Assembly (NCBI GenBank): GCA_024734495.1
Contig: JALMQS010000070.1
Location: 19,207,533-19,271,532, forward strand
Length of the DNA stretch: 64,000 nucleotides
Reading direction: 5' to 3'
Source of the DNA: Forficula auricularia
Lineage: Eukaryota > Arthropoda > Insecta > Dermaptera > Forficulidae
Shown: positions 20,323-32,190 of the stretch, one piece after another
How the letters are laid out: the number at the start of each line of letters is the position of its first letter
How positions within the stretch are numbered: position 1 is the first letter of the stretch
Made by a program: the position numbers and the translations under genes
Notes under the pieces: model-generated
What the model saw: the letters and a program-made list of their open reading frames with translations, nothing else
What the model was told of the DNA's origin: nothing
The model's database searches: none

Positions 20323-23300
20323 ATGGATTTCAAGAATCTCAAGATAATGCAATGGAATTGTCGATCGATCAACGCAAATAAAATTAATTTAGAAAGTAAA
20401 ATAAAAATCGAACAATATCAAATAATTCTTTTAACTGAAACCTGGCTTTCGAAAAAAAGCCATTTCTACTTATCTGAATATAATATTATAAGAAAAGATC
20501 GCGACTCCTGCTATGGCGGATCCGCTATCCTAGTTCATAGATCTATTAATTTTAGTGAAATAAAAATTACGGACGATTTTAATTCAATGGAAATATGTGG
20601 AATTAGCATATCCTTAAAAAATTTTAACTTAAATTTATACTCAGTCTATGTGCCCCTTGGGAAAAAAATCCCATATAGGGAATGGAATAAATTAAATAAT
20701 TTCAAAAAGGGACCAACTATAATTGGCGGAGACCTTAACAGCCATCATATGGCCTGGGGATGTAAAAAATCGACACAGGCGGGAGTAAAATTACTCGAAA
20801 ATATAGATAAGGAAAACCTTATAATTTTAAATTATGGTTCTAATACGATGGTTGAAAGAAACAATAGAATTTCATCCCCACTTGATCTAACTCTGGCTAC
20901 AGCAGTCATTGCTCCAAATATTGAGTGGCGGGTAGACCCAGATCCAATGTCCTCCGATCATCTTCCAATAATACTAAATATTAATCTTCCTACTAAAATT
21001 AAAGTAACACAAAATAATAATAACACTGCAAACTATGGTCCCATAATTAAATGGAATCTAGACAAGGCTGATTTCACACTGTATCAGAATATAATCTTAG
21101 AAAACCTACCTGCAACATACACCAATCCAGCAGAAAGGTATGAAAATTTCATAAAGATAATAGAAACAGCTGCTACTCATTCAATACCACAGAAAAAAAC
21201 TAAAACATTAAATAAAATAAAATCACCCACATGGTGGGATAAGACCTGCACTGAAAAGATTAAGTTAAGAAAAGAAGCCTTCATGAAATATAAAAGAAAT
21301 ATGAATCCAATTAACTATGAGGAATACAAGAAAACAGAAAAAGAAACCAAAGATTATTTTAAAGAAAAAAAAAACCAATTGGAAAAAATTCTGTGGCAGT
21401 TTAACTAAGGATACTCCAATAAAAAATATATGGGCTAAAATCAAAACTATGAAAAACATTGGATCTTTAAGAAATAATAAAGTAAAAGAGTCCGTGATTG
21501 AAGAATTCAAGGAAATATTGGCACCTCCAACAGTCACACAAGAAACAGTGATCTATCCCAATCAGGATCAGGCTCATTTTTTAAATGATAATTTCACTAT
21601 TGCCGAACTAGAATTAACCTTAAAATATAAACGAGATACATCACCGGGATTTGATAACATTTCTTACAGCATGATAAATAATATTCCTATAGAGGGCAAA
21701 GTAGAATTAGTTAATATATTTAACTACATATATCAAAATCAAGATATACCGGAGATATGGAAAACCCAAATTATTGTCCCTATCCTAAAACCTGGCAAAA
21801 TACCTGATGATCCTACTTCATATCGACCTATTGCACTAAACTGCTGTATGGAAAAAATATTTGAATCATTAATAAGAAATAGACTAAGCTGGTGGCTGAA
21901 GAATAAATTATTGTACCCCAGCCATCAATTTGGATTTAGACGAAATAGAAGCACTATGGACAACCTTACATTTCTCACAAATAATATCTATTCAACATTT
22001 GCAAGAAGGGAATATTTAACGGCTGTATTCTTAGACATATCAAATGCTTATAACAATGTTGACCTAAATTGCTTAGCAAAAATTTTGAATAAATTAAACT
22101 TGCCCAATAAACTAACTAACTGCATATTAAAATTATTTAATGAAAGAAAAATGTATGTTAAAAATGACAATCAATTAGTAGGTCCAAGCTATATATACAA
22201 AGGCATTTCACAAGGGGCCGTGCTAAGCCCAATATTATATGCTTTATATACCAAGGTATTAGAAGAAGGGATCAGCAATGAAATTAAAATTATCCAATAT
22301 GCTGATGACATTTGCATATTCACAAGCTCAAAGTCTGCAGTATATAATGCTAATTTAATAAATAACGAACTTAAAAAAATCCTAGAAAAACTAAACAATT
22401 TGAACTTGGAAATTTCAGAAAGTAAAACCGAAGTAATGATTTTCACTAGAAAATATACATCTCACAATTCTCCCCCTATAATATTAAATAATAAATCACT
22501 GAATTTCACTGAAAAAACCAAGTTCCTGGGATTACATCTGGATCCCAAACTTAAATGGACCCACCATATTAATTATATAAAAACAAAATGCGAAAAAGGG
22601 ATAAATATTTTAAAAATGACCAATCGGACATGGTGGGGAGGACACCCCTCTATCTGCCTAATGATTTATAAATCTTTAATAAGGTCTATCATTGATTATG
22701 GATCTATATTATATGGGAATGCGTCAAAATACGAGCTAGCTAATATAGACAGACTACAATATAAGGCCATAAGAGTATCATTGGGCCTTATGTTGTCAAC
22801 ACCAACAAATAGTCTCCTGGTAGAGGCTGGTGAACTACCCCTGAAATTTAGAAGAAATAATTTAACTTTCAAATTTTTACTCACCAGAATAAAAAGAGAT
22901 GAATACGATCCAGTTATCTCTTCAGTGAAATATTTCGACAATTTTAGCTCTAATTGTACCTACATACCCAACATATATAAAATATTTCAATCTATGTCAT
23001 CAATTCCTAATAAAATGCAAATAGATAGATTTATTAACTTTGAAAAATTATATACAGCCTCATTTGTAAATATTAACATTGATAACAATACCTTTAAAAA
23101 GGGAGATTTAAATCAAAATGAGATCTTTAAAAACTATATCAAAGAGTTTTATAATCAGTACAATATATTCTTCACAGATGGTTGAAAAGACACAGCAAAT
23201 GATTTGGTAGGGTGTGCATTTGCATGCCCTGGTGAAATGTTTAGAATATATTAAAAATAACAACATAAAATTCAATTTAATATGTACTGATTCGAAAAGT

Positions 23301-23957
23301 CTTACAGATGCTTTAATCAACAAAGATATTTTAAGATCAAATGATAATATATTAAAAATTTGTAATTTATTATATGATTTATTTATTAATAATAATACTG
23401 TAGACATTGTCTGGATTCCTGCACACCAGGGAATCATAGGCAACACAATCGCTGACTATGAGGCCAAGCAAGCCAGTAAACTCCCTACAGCATCAAATGA
23501 AAAAATCATATGGTCTGACTTCCTGGTAGTCCAAAAATGTAAATCATTGAAATTATGGCAAGAAACGTGGGAAAAGGATACCAAAGGTCGACATTTATAT
23601 AAGATTAAACCTGCGGTGTCCCTATTACCATGGTTTAAAACAGTTAACATTCCACGCAAAGCTATTACATCAATTTCAAGAATGAGGACTGGACACTCAT
23701 CACTGAAGTTACATCTGCATCGAATTGGAGTGGTGGAGTCCCCATTGTGTAGGTGTGAACTTACCAGTGAGGGGCTCAATCATGTGCTTCTTGAATGTGA
23801 GCTAAACAAAAAGTGGACACAATTGCTATACTATGAAATCAACGAAAGTGTAAAATTCCCAATAAATAGTGATTATCTTTTGTCCTTGTGTGAGTGCAGT
23901 GAAAAAGTTGTGATGGCTCTTCAGAGATTTGTACTAAGGGCTAGTGTAAATATTTAA
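20323..23957 (+). pseudogene. I-group LINE ORF2: endonuclease, reverse transcriptase, RNase H (broken)
   Basis: Starts MDFKNLKIMQWNCRSI at 20323. An AP-type endonuclease follows with LLTETWL, GGDLNSHHMAWGC and SDHLPI. Near 21365 a frame change occurs in a run of A. The reverse transcriptase then runs to 23185 with SYRPIALNCCMEKIFE, FGFRRNRSTMDNL, GISQGAVLSPILYAL and the catalytic QYADDICIF. A stop codon at 23183 falls just after the RNase H motif IFFTDG. The remaining RNase H (CTDSKSLTDAL, WIPAHQGIIGN) and the C-terminal C/H region (CRCE...LNHVLLECEL) continue in another frame from 23214 after a deletion of the TAEL segment. The 3' tail is poly(A) at about 24039-24052. Intact RT motifs suggest a moderately recent but dead insertion. 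Confidence 0.88.
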
Positions 23958-24064
23958 AATTATAAAATAATAGAAAGAATGTGATTAGCTAAATAGTTCT
24001 GACCAAAAGCCAGGAAGGGGAAAAAAACCCTTCTCCCTTTAAAAAAAAAAAAAGCATAAATAGT

Positions 24065-24135
24065 TATTGAGATATTGACTCGGTTTTTCTAGGGGGGGGG
24101 GGGCACTGCCCTCCCCCTTAACTAACTACGCCCAT
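24065..24135 (+). repeat. Short repeat shared with 46838-46920
   Basis: gttattgagatattgactcg, then a G run, then cactgcc...ccttaactaactacgcccatgg. The same order occurs at 46838-46920. Family unknown. Confidence 0.5.
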
Positions 24136-25202
24136 GGGTGGATAGGCAAACTTTCTAATTAGTCGTCATGGTGTATTATGTTGAAGTCATATGTATTGGA
24201 CATGTATCAAAAAGGGACATATTTATTATAGAGGCTGTGCAACGCTAATAGACTGAGTTCATAAAGATCTTACTCACTGTGTTGATTTTTGCATTCTCAC
24301 TGAGGGAGATAAAATATTGAACACGAATAGTTGTGATATTTAAACATTAAACACACTAGAAATGTTAGAAGTGTTGATTTGCGAATTTACCTATGAGTAC
24401 AGACTTAAAGCCATTCTCTCTAATCCATCATACTTAACTGACTGAATGTAATTTAAATAAACTGGGAAGCATCACACAACTTACACTTTTCATAAAATTT
24501 ATACACATTAAAAACATTTAATAAACAAAGCGAATTAAAAAAATTGTTGAAATGACAAAAACAATTTGAAACAAAGCCCTTCGGTAGTCTTCTAGCCTAT
24601 ATCTAGAAATGAAATATAATGCTATTTTTTAATCCAAATAAATAATTATTATCATATTTATTCGGATAATAAAAAACATGTGATATATAAAGTTGGTAAT
24701 CCTTTAAAAATAAACGATAATGTAGGTCTTCTTTTATTACTGGATGTGAAGGAATCTAAACATATTTTTGAACGTGAAGTTGTGGGATGTTTTATTGTCT
24801 ATTATTAAGTCGATGGTTTTCGCATTTGAAAGCATCGAAATTATACACCATGTCATCCAAAGTGGTTTGTTCTTGGATGGGTATAATCTTTGTGCTGTTG
24901 GCTTTCATATCTGAACCACACCAAGTTATGTTACTTGCATCCCTTTGGAATTGAGTGGATTCTGTAAAATACCTTTATACAATTATCACACGGTAAGCTA
25001 GTTTATATAGAGGGAGGGTATTCATTTTATTTCACTTAAACATTTACCAAGCCAATAGCTATAAATAACAGCGGACAATCGCGAACCTGGTTCACTCACC
25101 TAGGTTTCTGTAAACAGGTGGACATACTTCAAGACAACTTTATAGGCTTATAAGTTCATATCACTTTACTGGATTATCAAAAAAAAATTCAAAATAACAT
25201 GT
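24136..25202. other. About 1 kb without recognised features
   Basis: AT-rich DNA with no ORF above background, no TIR found and no similarity noticed to other parts of the window. Confidence 0.4.
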
Positions 25203-25206
25203 TTAA

Positions 25207-25788
25207 CCTTTCAGCAGGCACGCTGTCGTAAAATTTACGAACATGCGCCCTATCACTTCCCCCACTTTTAAAACTTAGTCGCAAGAATCGAGCTCCAAGC
25301 TATTCGAGGTTTAGGCTTTTTCTAAACTACAGGTGTGCTTAGAAGTTTTTGTTATTCATTGATATTTGGGGATTTCAGTTGGGTGTAAATTTTACGACAC
25401 GCGCCTTAAAGTATAAGTATATTAAATAAACTCATTTTTTCTCATTTTATATCGTTTCTTTTTATAGTTAAATGTATTTTTTTGGTTTAAGACGTGTTCC
25501 ATTATGGCTCGTAGGCCGCTTACACAAAAAGAGCTAGAAGAAATATTTAGTAACATTTAGGGATAGGGGTGTTGGCTTATAGTGAAACATATTAAACACG
25601 GGAGGTTTTTAATGGGTTAGAGTGGTGTTCACAAGTAAACTTGGTTTTTTTTTAAGTGTACTGTCATTTACCTTACAGCAATTCTCTAACATTTATATAA
25701 AGAAAACACCATTTACATGGGTGGACGTAAAATTTACGACAAGCGTCCGCTCAAGGGGAATTAATTACACAGCGCGCCCGCTGGAAGG
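25207..25788 (+). mobile_element. Internally deleted piggyBac-like element
   Basis: TTAA at 25203-25206 and 25789-25792 flanks the element. The ends CCTTTCAGCAGGCACGCTG and its near-inverse (cagcgcgcccgctggaagg) are of piggyBac type, and subterminal copies of gtaaaatttacga are present. At 25504 an ATG begins MARRPLTQKELEEIFSNI and stops at 25560, the kind of N-terminus seen in piggyBac-derived transposases. The catalytic domain is deleted, so the element is non-autonomous. Confidence 0.8.
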
Positions 25789-26474
25789 TTAATAGGATAT
25801 TAAAAGACCGAGCACGCACTATAAGGGTTGCGTTTTTGATCAAATTAACTACGAAAATGGAAAAAAAAAAATATTTTTTTAACACAATATACACAATACA
25901 ATAACTCAGAACAAAATACAGAAATCCAATACGCATTATATTATTTATTTATTTTGCTAAATTTAGTGAATTAGTATGTTTATGTATAGAGTAGAAAAGG
26001 AGAGTGACCAGGTGGGCAAAGGGAAGAGTTGAAAGTCCTGAAAGAAAAAGCTGCAAGACAGAATGCAAGCGATTTTTACTGTCAGTCAATGAAGAGATAA
26101 AACTCATATTTGTAACTCGTTTCTTGATTGCATCCAGATACCAAGAAAATCTAATTTTGCAGTAAACAAATAACATGACTTGGACATGAGTAGAGACCGG
26201 ATTTTTATGCAGTAAAAACTGCCAAAATATGCAGTTAAAAAGGCTGAAATATGCAAGTAATATTCAGAATATGTTGAAATATGCAAATATATGCAGTAAA
26301 AATTGGGAAAATAAATTTTTTTATGCACTAAAAAATTAAAATTGAAGACAAAAAGTCTATATAATTGAAGGAGTGCTATGAAAGGAATAAAACCATGTGT
26401 CAAATATGTACTTTTGTTGCGTAAAAAATTGCACAAAATTCTAATTAGGTATATATATATATACTTTTTTTTAA

Positions 26475-26615
26475 TTTATTTATTATCACCGGAAACACAG
26501 CCCATTTAGACAGCACATCAGTAAAGTGTTAGTAGTGTTAGTGAGGGAGCCGAGATTTAGCCGGTCGAAATTTTATATGCTAGCAAGGCTCGAACCCAGG
26601 CCTCCCGCTTGAACA
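26475..26615 (-). repeat. tRNA-derived SINE, 5'-truncated, with B box
   Basis: The minus strand contains CCTGGGTTCGAGCCTTGC, a good RNA polymerase III B box, then a body with ctaaatctcggctccc and atgggctgtgtttccgg, and an AT-rich tail. The A box is not visible. Confidence 0.6.
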
Positions 26616-26774
26616 TCGTCATAAATAAATATAATAATGTTTCAAAAAAATGTGAACGAAAAAATACGGAGGGGGGGGGGTGTAGTTTTATTTAACAGAC
26701 ACAATTTTTTTATATTAACAAGCTTTTCATATTGACTTACAACTACAAATAATAAACTAATAAAATAATGCAAA

Positions 26775-26872
26775 TATTTGACCGGCTCTGATCCCTACAC
26801 TAATTTACACACACACGAACACTCAATGGCCAAAATCGGCTATAGTTACCGAAGGCCTTTAAAAAAATAATA
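26775..26872 (+). repeat. SINE body fragment
   Basis: gaccggctctgatccctaca, then acacgaacactcaatggcc, then ggctatagttaccgaaggcc and an A-rich tail: the same body as the B-box copy just upstream but on the other strand. Confidence 0.5.
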
Positions 26873-27124
26873 ATGTCCTCCTGTTTATTTCTTAATTTTT
26901 TTCATTCTTTCTCAGAAAATTTACTTATAAAAAATCTGTATTTTGCCCAAAAAATCCTTAAAATATGCAATTTTATGCAATATTCTTTAAATATGCAAAA
27001 ATATGCAGTATAAAATTTTGCCCAGACTATCCTAGATGCATAATTCGGATAGATAATTGATCCCCTGGGCCGTATGTGGCGGCAAACAAAATATGCAAAT
27101 GCATAGTAATCCGGTCTCTAGACA

Positions 27125-28480
27125 TGAGTCATTATATGGTGTTCCAGACATCTCCTATTTAAAAAGAGACCACGGTGTATGCTGTTTAAATAATAAGGGT
27201 GCGGATACTTTCTACATGATAAACTCGTTTGTTTTAACTAAAATTATTAATGAAACAAAAAAGATCTCCTGAAATTGTCTTTACTACATTTATGTCATTA
27301 TTGTTGGTGCTCTTCAAATGCCTTTGTTATTATGTTGGCATCGAATTTTTGTACCTAATTGCATATCTAGTAAACGCCTTTCAACATTATTAAGCTATTG
27401 TTTAGCCTCCAAGAGGGTTTTTACGATCGTTATTATAGTGATTTCATATTAATCAGGGTTTGATTATTCCTTAACCCATTTATATAAAATCCTAAAAGGA
27501 TAAAATAACAAAACTGCCAGTTTTTTATTATTTTGGCAAACATTACATTTTTAAATTTGTTGAAAGATTTTAGTCTGTAAATAAAATTTCATTTAAATAT
27601 ACATAAATATATAAAAATATTCATATAAATCTATACAGATAAATATATCTTAATTTCATCAGAAGTATATATTTTCTAATGAATGAAGTCCATATATTTA
27701 ATACTATGCTTTCTTCAATATTCTATTTTTCCATATATATCGTTGACAAAAAGAATGTAAAAAATTTTATTGTATATAAATTTTTTTTGAAATATTTGCT
27801 CAAATCATTTCACTTCAGTTTTTTTTTTATGGTAACTTTGAATCAATTTTCCTTTGAGATAATAGTATATTTTAATAAATTCAGATTAATGTGCAAAATA
27901 CTTATATATATTTTTCTTATATATCCTAAAGTTTGTATTTGAAAATTCAATTATTTTAATTTCCTTAGCATGTTTTAATATTAACACTTATATTCATTTA
28001 AAATATTAGATCCTTTTCTAACCAATGAATAATATACTTATATATACTACTCATTTTAAAATCCTTTGAATTGGTAGGAATAATTTAATTTTCAAAATCC
28101 CTTAATATTAATTAGATGTAAATTTGCGAACTTTCTTACAATTAAATTTTATTACTGAAGATATTAATAAAATTATTTTTCTCTATCATTAAAAAAGCAT
28201 TTACTTTGGAGAGATAGCCCAATATTTTCTATTTGGAAGAGTTATATATTATTTATCAATACTAGCACATTAGAGATTTTGAAATAAAAAAATTATATGT
28301 CCATATGTTTATTATTTTTAATTTAATAGAACTTTTCAAATTGTTTATTTGAAGTGTAAGAAATGCTTCGATAACATTCGAATCGCTTCATGCTAAAAGA
28401 GACATAAGTTCTTTAAGGAATTTGGTGTTGGTACTTGGTGAAACATTTTTTACATTATTGGATAAAAACTACTTGGTGGG
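27125..28480. other. AT-rich region, nothing recognised
   Basis: Very AT-rich sequence with many short ATA/TTA runs. The open frame at 27679-27942 has only low-complexity hydrophobic content and no recognisable domain. Confidence 0.45.
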
Positions 28481-28672
28481 TTTCACATTGAGATATAAAA
28501 ATAAAACGAATTTATTTTTGGAGAGACTTTAATCACGATATATATATTTCGGGTGGCTAACCCATCTTCAGGAGCAACAGAAAGATGGGTTAGCCACCCG
28601 AAATATTAAATTCGTTATATTTTTATATCCTAGTGTGAAACTTGCCAAGTATTTTTTATCCAATAATTTAAG
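28478..28672. mobile_element. Palindromic hammerhead element, family 3
   Basis: Arms (gtttcacattgagatataaa on the left, tttttatatcctagtgtgaaac on the right) bracket two inverted cores. The minus-strand core 28547-28571 is canonical. The plus copy (28575-28603) has AGAAAGA in place of CUGAAGA. No coding region. Confidence 0.65.
28547..28571 (-). ncRNA. Hammerhead-ribozyme-like core, family 3
   Basis: CUGAAGA, U, stem II GGGU/ACCC with a 5-nt loop, then GAAA. Helix I pairing is not obvious in this copy. Confidence 0.45.
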
Positions 28673-29189
28673 ACATAAGTTCATTCGATTATATTATGAT
28701 GGAATTGTATAGCTTTGTGAGAAAGAAGAAAATCCTAACAATACTAGTTCCAAATACTTCTTCTTGTTTTTAATCAATAAAAAGTACGACGGTATGTTAT
28801 TGAAACTTGTGAGGATTTTTCGAGCTAAAAAGAATAATTTTATTAGCTAAAGCAAATTTTTTCAACCATTTTTTTATTTGACTGAAATCCCCATTGAGAA
28901 GCTGTGCCCATTAATGAAATAATATTTTTCAATGCATAACATATCGTCGCCTTAGAGTGTAAGCCTTCTAACTCACAACAAGGAAATTTTACAGGGCAGA
29001 GAAAAAAAAACAAAATGTAATATTGTTGTTATGGAAAAAACTATTTTCACATTTTTTTTCTACAATTTACGATAGTAATTTTAAGTAGCAGTTTTACTTG
29101 GACGATGCTGCATCTCTTTTTCTTTCGAACGGTATTAATATGTCATAAGTATATGATAAAAAATGGAGTTAGCAGGTTTACACTCTTAA

Positions 29190-29444
29190 GAGCCAGTTGT
29201 ATGTCGGTTGGTAAACTCTTTTTAAACGTTGTCAAAGGGTAAAACCTTATAATTCACCTTGTGGCCGGCGGGATGGCCAATCAGATGACAGGCACTTTAA
29301 ACGTTGAAAAAGGGTAAAATCTTATAATTATAATGAAAGTGCCTGTCAGCTGATTGGCCATCCCGCCGGTCACAAGGTGAATTATAAGGTTTTACCCTTT
29401 GTCAACGTTTAAAAAGAGTTTACCAACCGACATACAACTGGCCC
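29190..29444. mobile_element. TIR element, GGGCCAGTTGTATGTCGGTTGG family
   Basis: A 255-bp fold-back element flanked by TAA (29187-29189, 29445-29447). The arms are gagccagttgtatgtcggtt and its complement. The centre contains the ggccaatcagatgacaggca segment shared with the GGGCCGG family. Confidence 0.8.
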
Positions 29445-29580
29445 TAAGCCGACGATATGTATTCATCAGCCTGTCGATTCTTGTAAGAAGGGGTCAAAGG
29501 ACCTTCCATATTAATATGTACGCAATAAGGGGAGAGCAGGACCCGGATTTTGCGTTACATATTTTATGGAAAGACCCTAA

Positions 29581-29787
29581 GGGCCAGTTGTATGTCGGTT
29601 GGTAAACTCTATTTAAACGTTGACAAAGGGTAAAACCTTATAATTCACCTTGTGGCCGGCGGGATGGCCAATCAGATGACAGGCACTTTCATCTGATTGG
29701 CCATCCCGTCGGGCACAAGGTGAATTTTAAGGTTTTACCCTTTGTCAACGTTTGAAAAGAGTTTACCAACCAACATACAACTGGCCC
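29581..29787. mobile_element. TIR element, GGGCCAGTTGTATGTCGGTTGG family
   Basis: A 207-bp element flanked by TAA (29578-29580, 29788-29790), only 136 bp from the previous copy and nearly the same sequence. Confidence 0.8.
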
Positions 29788-30687
29788 TAATTTGACTTGG
29801 GCTCACAGGAAACGGTAAATCTTGACATGCTATAGACGCTCATGGGTTCCTCGTAGGGTCATTGATTCATTAAACAATAAAACTAACTTTTTAAACAAAA
29901 TCCTACGCTATGTCTTGAAATATCCAAAACTGAACTTAGATCTCTTTTTACATGAGGCGATTCTTTGAAAGATATAATTATACTTATCTCTAATTAAAAA
30001 AAAAATACTTGATTGAATATTAGAGAAATATATATTTTATTTTGGCGTATTCTATATATTAATTTAAAATTTTTGTTTTTGACTTTTCATTGTACTATAT
30101 TTATCTCTAATCTAGTAATCTATCAATAGTTGATATATTAATATAGGGCTATGCTTATATAAGAATAATTATTAGAGAATTATTAAATCCTAAATAAAGC
30201 CCAAGAATTTTTTACCCTATTTTATACTTTTATTTTTAAAAATAGAGATTTGAAAAAGTATATTAAATATACTTTAATTAGTTTTTATATAAATAATTTT
30301 CAAATATAAGATATATTTAATAAGAATAATTTTTAAGAAATAATCTTCATTTTAAAACAATGATAATAAATGCATTTAGAGTCAATGAAATCATCTATTT
30401 CAAATTTTGTTCCAAATTTGAAATATATTGTAATTTTTCCTAAAAAATATTACTTATAACAAAATTATCTTTATATATTTTTATTCTATATAATTCGTTT
30501 TTAAGCTGACATTCTTTTATAAAAATATTTTTTAAATAGTTATTAAAAAATTGTTATTTTCAATAACTAGTACTTTTATAATAAAGTTAAATTAGGAAAA
30601 ATAAAGAATCATGAAAATATACCATTATGTTTAAAAAAAATCCTACAATTTACTGATAACAGAAAAATCTTAATATATATTATTAAT
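29788..30687. other. AT-rich region, nothing recognised
   Basis: Extreme AT content from about 29980 onwards. No supportable gene. Confidence 0.45.
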
Positions 30688-30747
30688 AAGTTGTTGTAGG
30701 GAAATAAGGACAATAGCTTATGCAAATATTTTTTATTTTATGCCAAC

Positions 30748-30775
30748 GTTTCGTCAACTTTGTTGACTTCCTCAG
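30748..30775 (-). ncRNA. Hammerhead-ribozyme-like core, family 2
   Basis: CUGAGGA, perfect stem II GUCAAC/GUUGAC, GAAAC. The flanks UUUGAGCC and GGCAUAAA can form helix I (six Watson-Crick pairs, one wobble, one mismatch) if cleavage follows GUU. Confidence 0.7.
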
Positions 30776-30987
30776 GGCTCAAACAAATTAATTTCTTTGC
30801 ATATTTGTCATTTTATATTCTTAGCAAACACATATAGGCACGGATTGAAGGTATTTCCTATTTAAATCTAAAAATATCTTTCTTTCCATTTAAATAGGAA
30901 ATATTTTCAATCTGTGCCTATATGTGTTTGCTAAGAATGAATATTTATAAAATGACAAATATGCAAAGAAGTTAATTTGTTTGAGCC

Positions 30988-31015
30988 CTGAGGAAGTCAA
31001 CAAAGTTGACGAAAC
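30988..31015 (+). ncRNA. Hammerhead-ribozyme-like core, family 2
   Basis: The same structure as its inverted partner at 30748-30775, including the helix I flanks UUUGAGCC and GGCAUAAA. Confidence 0.7.
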
Positions 31016-31112
31016 GTTGGCATAAAATAAAAAATATTTTCATAAGCTATTGTCCTTATTTCCCTACAACAACTTATTAATTTAATCGATGGACATAAAT
31101 AATCAAAATAAT

Positions 31113-32190
31113 ATATATTATGTAAGAAATTTTCACATATTTGTTTTTCATCTAAAAATTGATAAACTCCTTATTAGATATTACACAAATATTACCATTG
31201 TTTTATTTAATTTTGATTATAAAAATATTTACTTATTGGTAAAAACTTTTTACATTTTTTAGCTTAAGAAAAAATTATTTGATTTATATAGAAGTATCAT
31301 TTTAGTATTTTTCTTGGGCTTTTTTCATTAGCTCTGTGAGAATTGATAACTTTCATTTTATATATTAATTAAAAAACATGAATGTCACCCTGATATTTAT
31401 CATTTGAATATTCAAATAAAAACAAATTCTTACTATCTTAATGTCTAGTAGAGCTAGAATTTGAATCTAATAAAACTTAAAATGTGTCCAATTTTAAAAA
31501 GATCAAATTTATACAATAATTTAAATATTATTCTACAAATTTAATTCAAATTATTTTTAATTAAAATAATAAATATTATTTCAAAAAATTTAAGCTACTT
31601 CATATCACTATTAAATGTATTTATTTTCTTTCTTTAAATTAAATAAAATTGAAATATTCAAATGAAAATGGCTGTGTTTTTGTTCCCGTTATTATTCATC
31701 AGTCATCAGTACCTGGAGCCACCGAGCGATGCACGGTAACCAAATTAAAAAAAATACAAATATATATAGTACACATCCCTGGACCCCCTGAAACCACGCA
31801 CCTCGCCCCCACCACTCCACCCCAACCCCCGGATCCCCCACATCCATCCCAGTCCGCACCCAGTTTTTGCATTTCTAGCTTTCTAGTGGTCCACATATTA
31901 TGTGTATATTTATTGTTTACTCGTACAATTTGCCCACATTCGTTCATATTGATAAACATTATAAAAAAATAAATAGGAAAATAATAATAAAAAAATAATC
32001 GTATAGGATCTGAAATAAAAACATAAAATTAAATAAGATTTGTTTCCAAATTATATAAAAAATAAACTGCAACGGATCGTTGCTAAACTTTATCAAATTC
32101 ATTTGAAATATTAATATGTTTGTTCCTTTATTATTAATCAGATATCACTTGCAATTTGTAGTTCATATTGACATTAATTCAAAAATAATT
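31113..32190. other. AT-rich DNA with a C-rich Helitron-like scrap
   Basis: Mostly AT-rich and featureless. 31700-31900 carries gtacctggagccaccgagcg followed by a C-rich stretch and a G-run-repeat phrase. The reverse complement of the first part occurs near 52670-52692, so this is probably a decayed Helitron-family piece. Confidence 0.4.

Larger units (their letters stand above)
26191..27120. mobile_element. hAT-like element, TAGAGACCGGAT ends (930 bp)
   Basis: A perfect 8-bp target duplication GACATGAG (26183-26190 and 27121-27128) flanks TIRs TAGAGACCGGATT... and ...AATCCGGTCTCTA. Internal tgcaaatatatgcag-type repeats match the element at 13837-15484, which lies in the opposite orientation. 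SINE sequences at 26475-26615 and 26775-26872 are inside. There is no transposase. Confidence 0.85.
30688..31112. mobile_element. Palindromic hammerhead element, family 2 (best preserved)
   Basis: The arms run from gttgttgtagggaaataagg to its inverse at 31050-31075 and extend inward through ttatgccaacgtttcgtcaa to an inner pair around 30850-30900. Both arms keep intact cores in opposite orientation (30748-30775 minus, 30988-31015 plus). The 425 bp contain no ORF. The outer flank taatcgatggacataaataa also recurs beside the 17.1-17.4 kb copy. Confidence 0.8.

Noticed and set aside
26775..26872. Possible tRNA-related gene
   Set aside because: Lacks cloverleaf and A/B boxes; it is a SINE body fragment.
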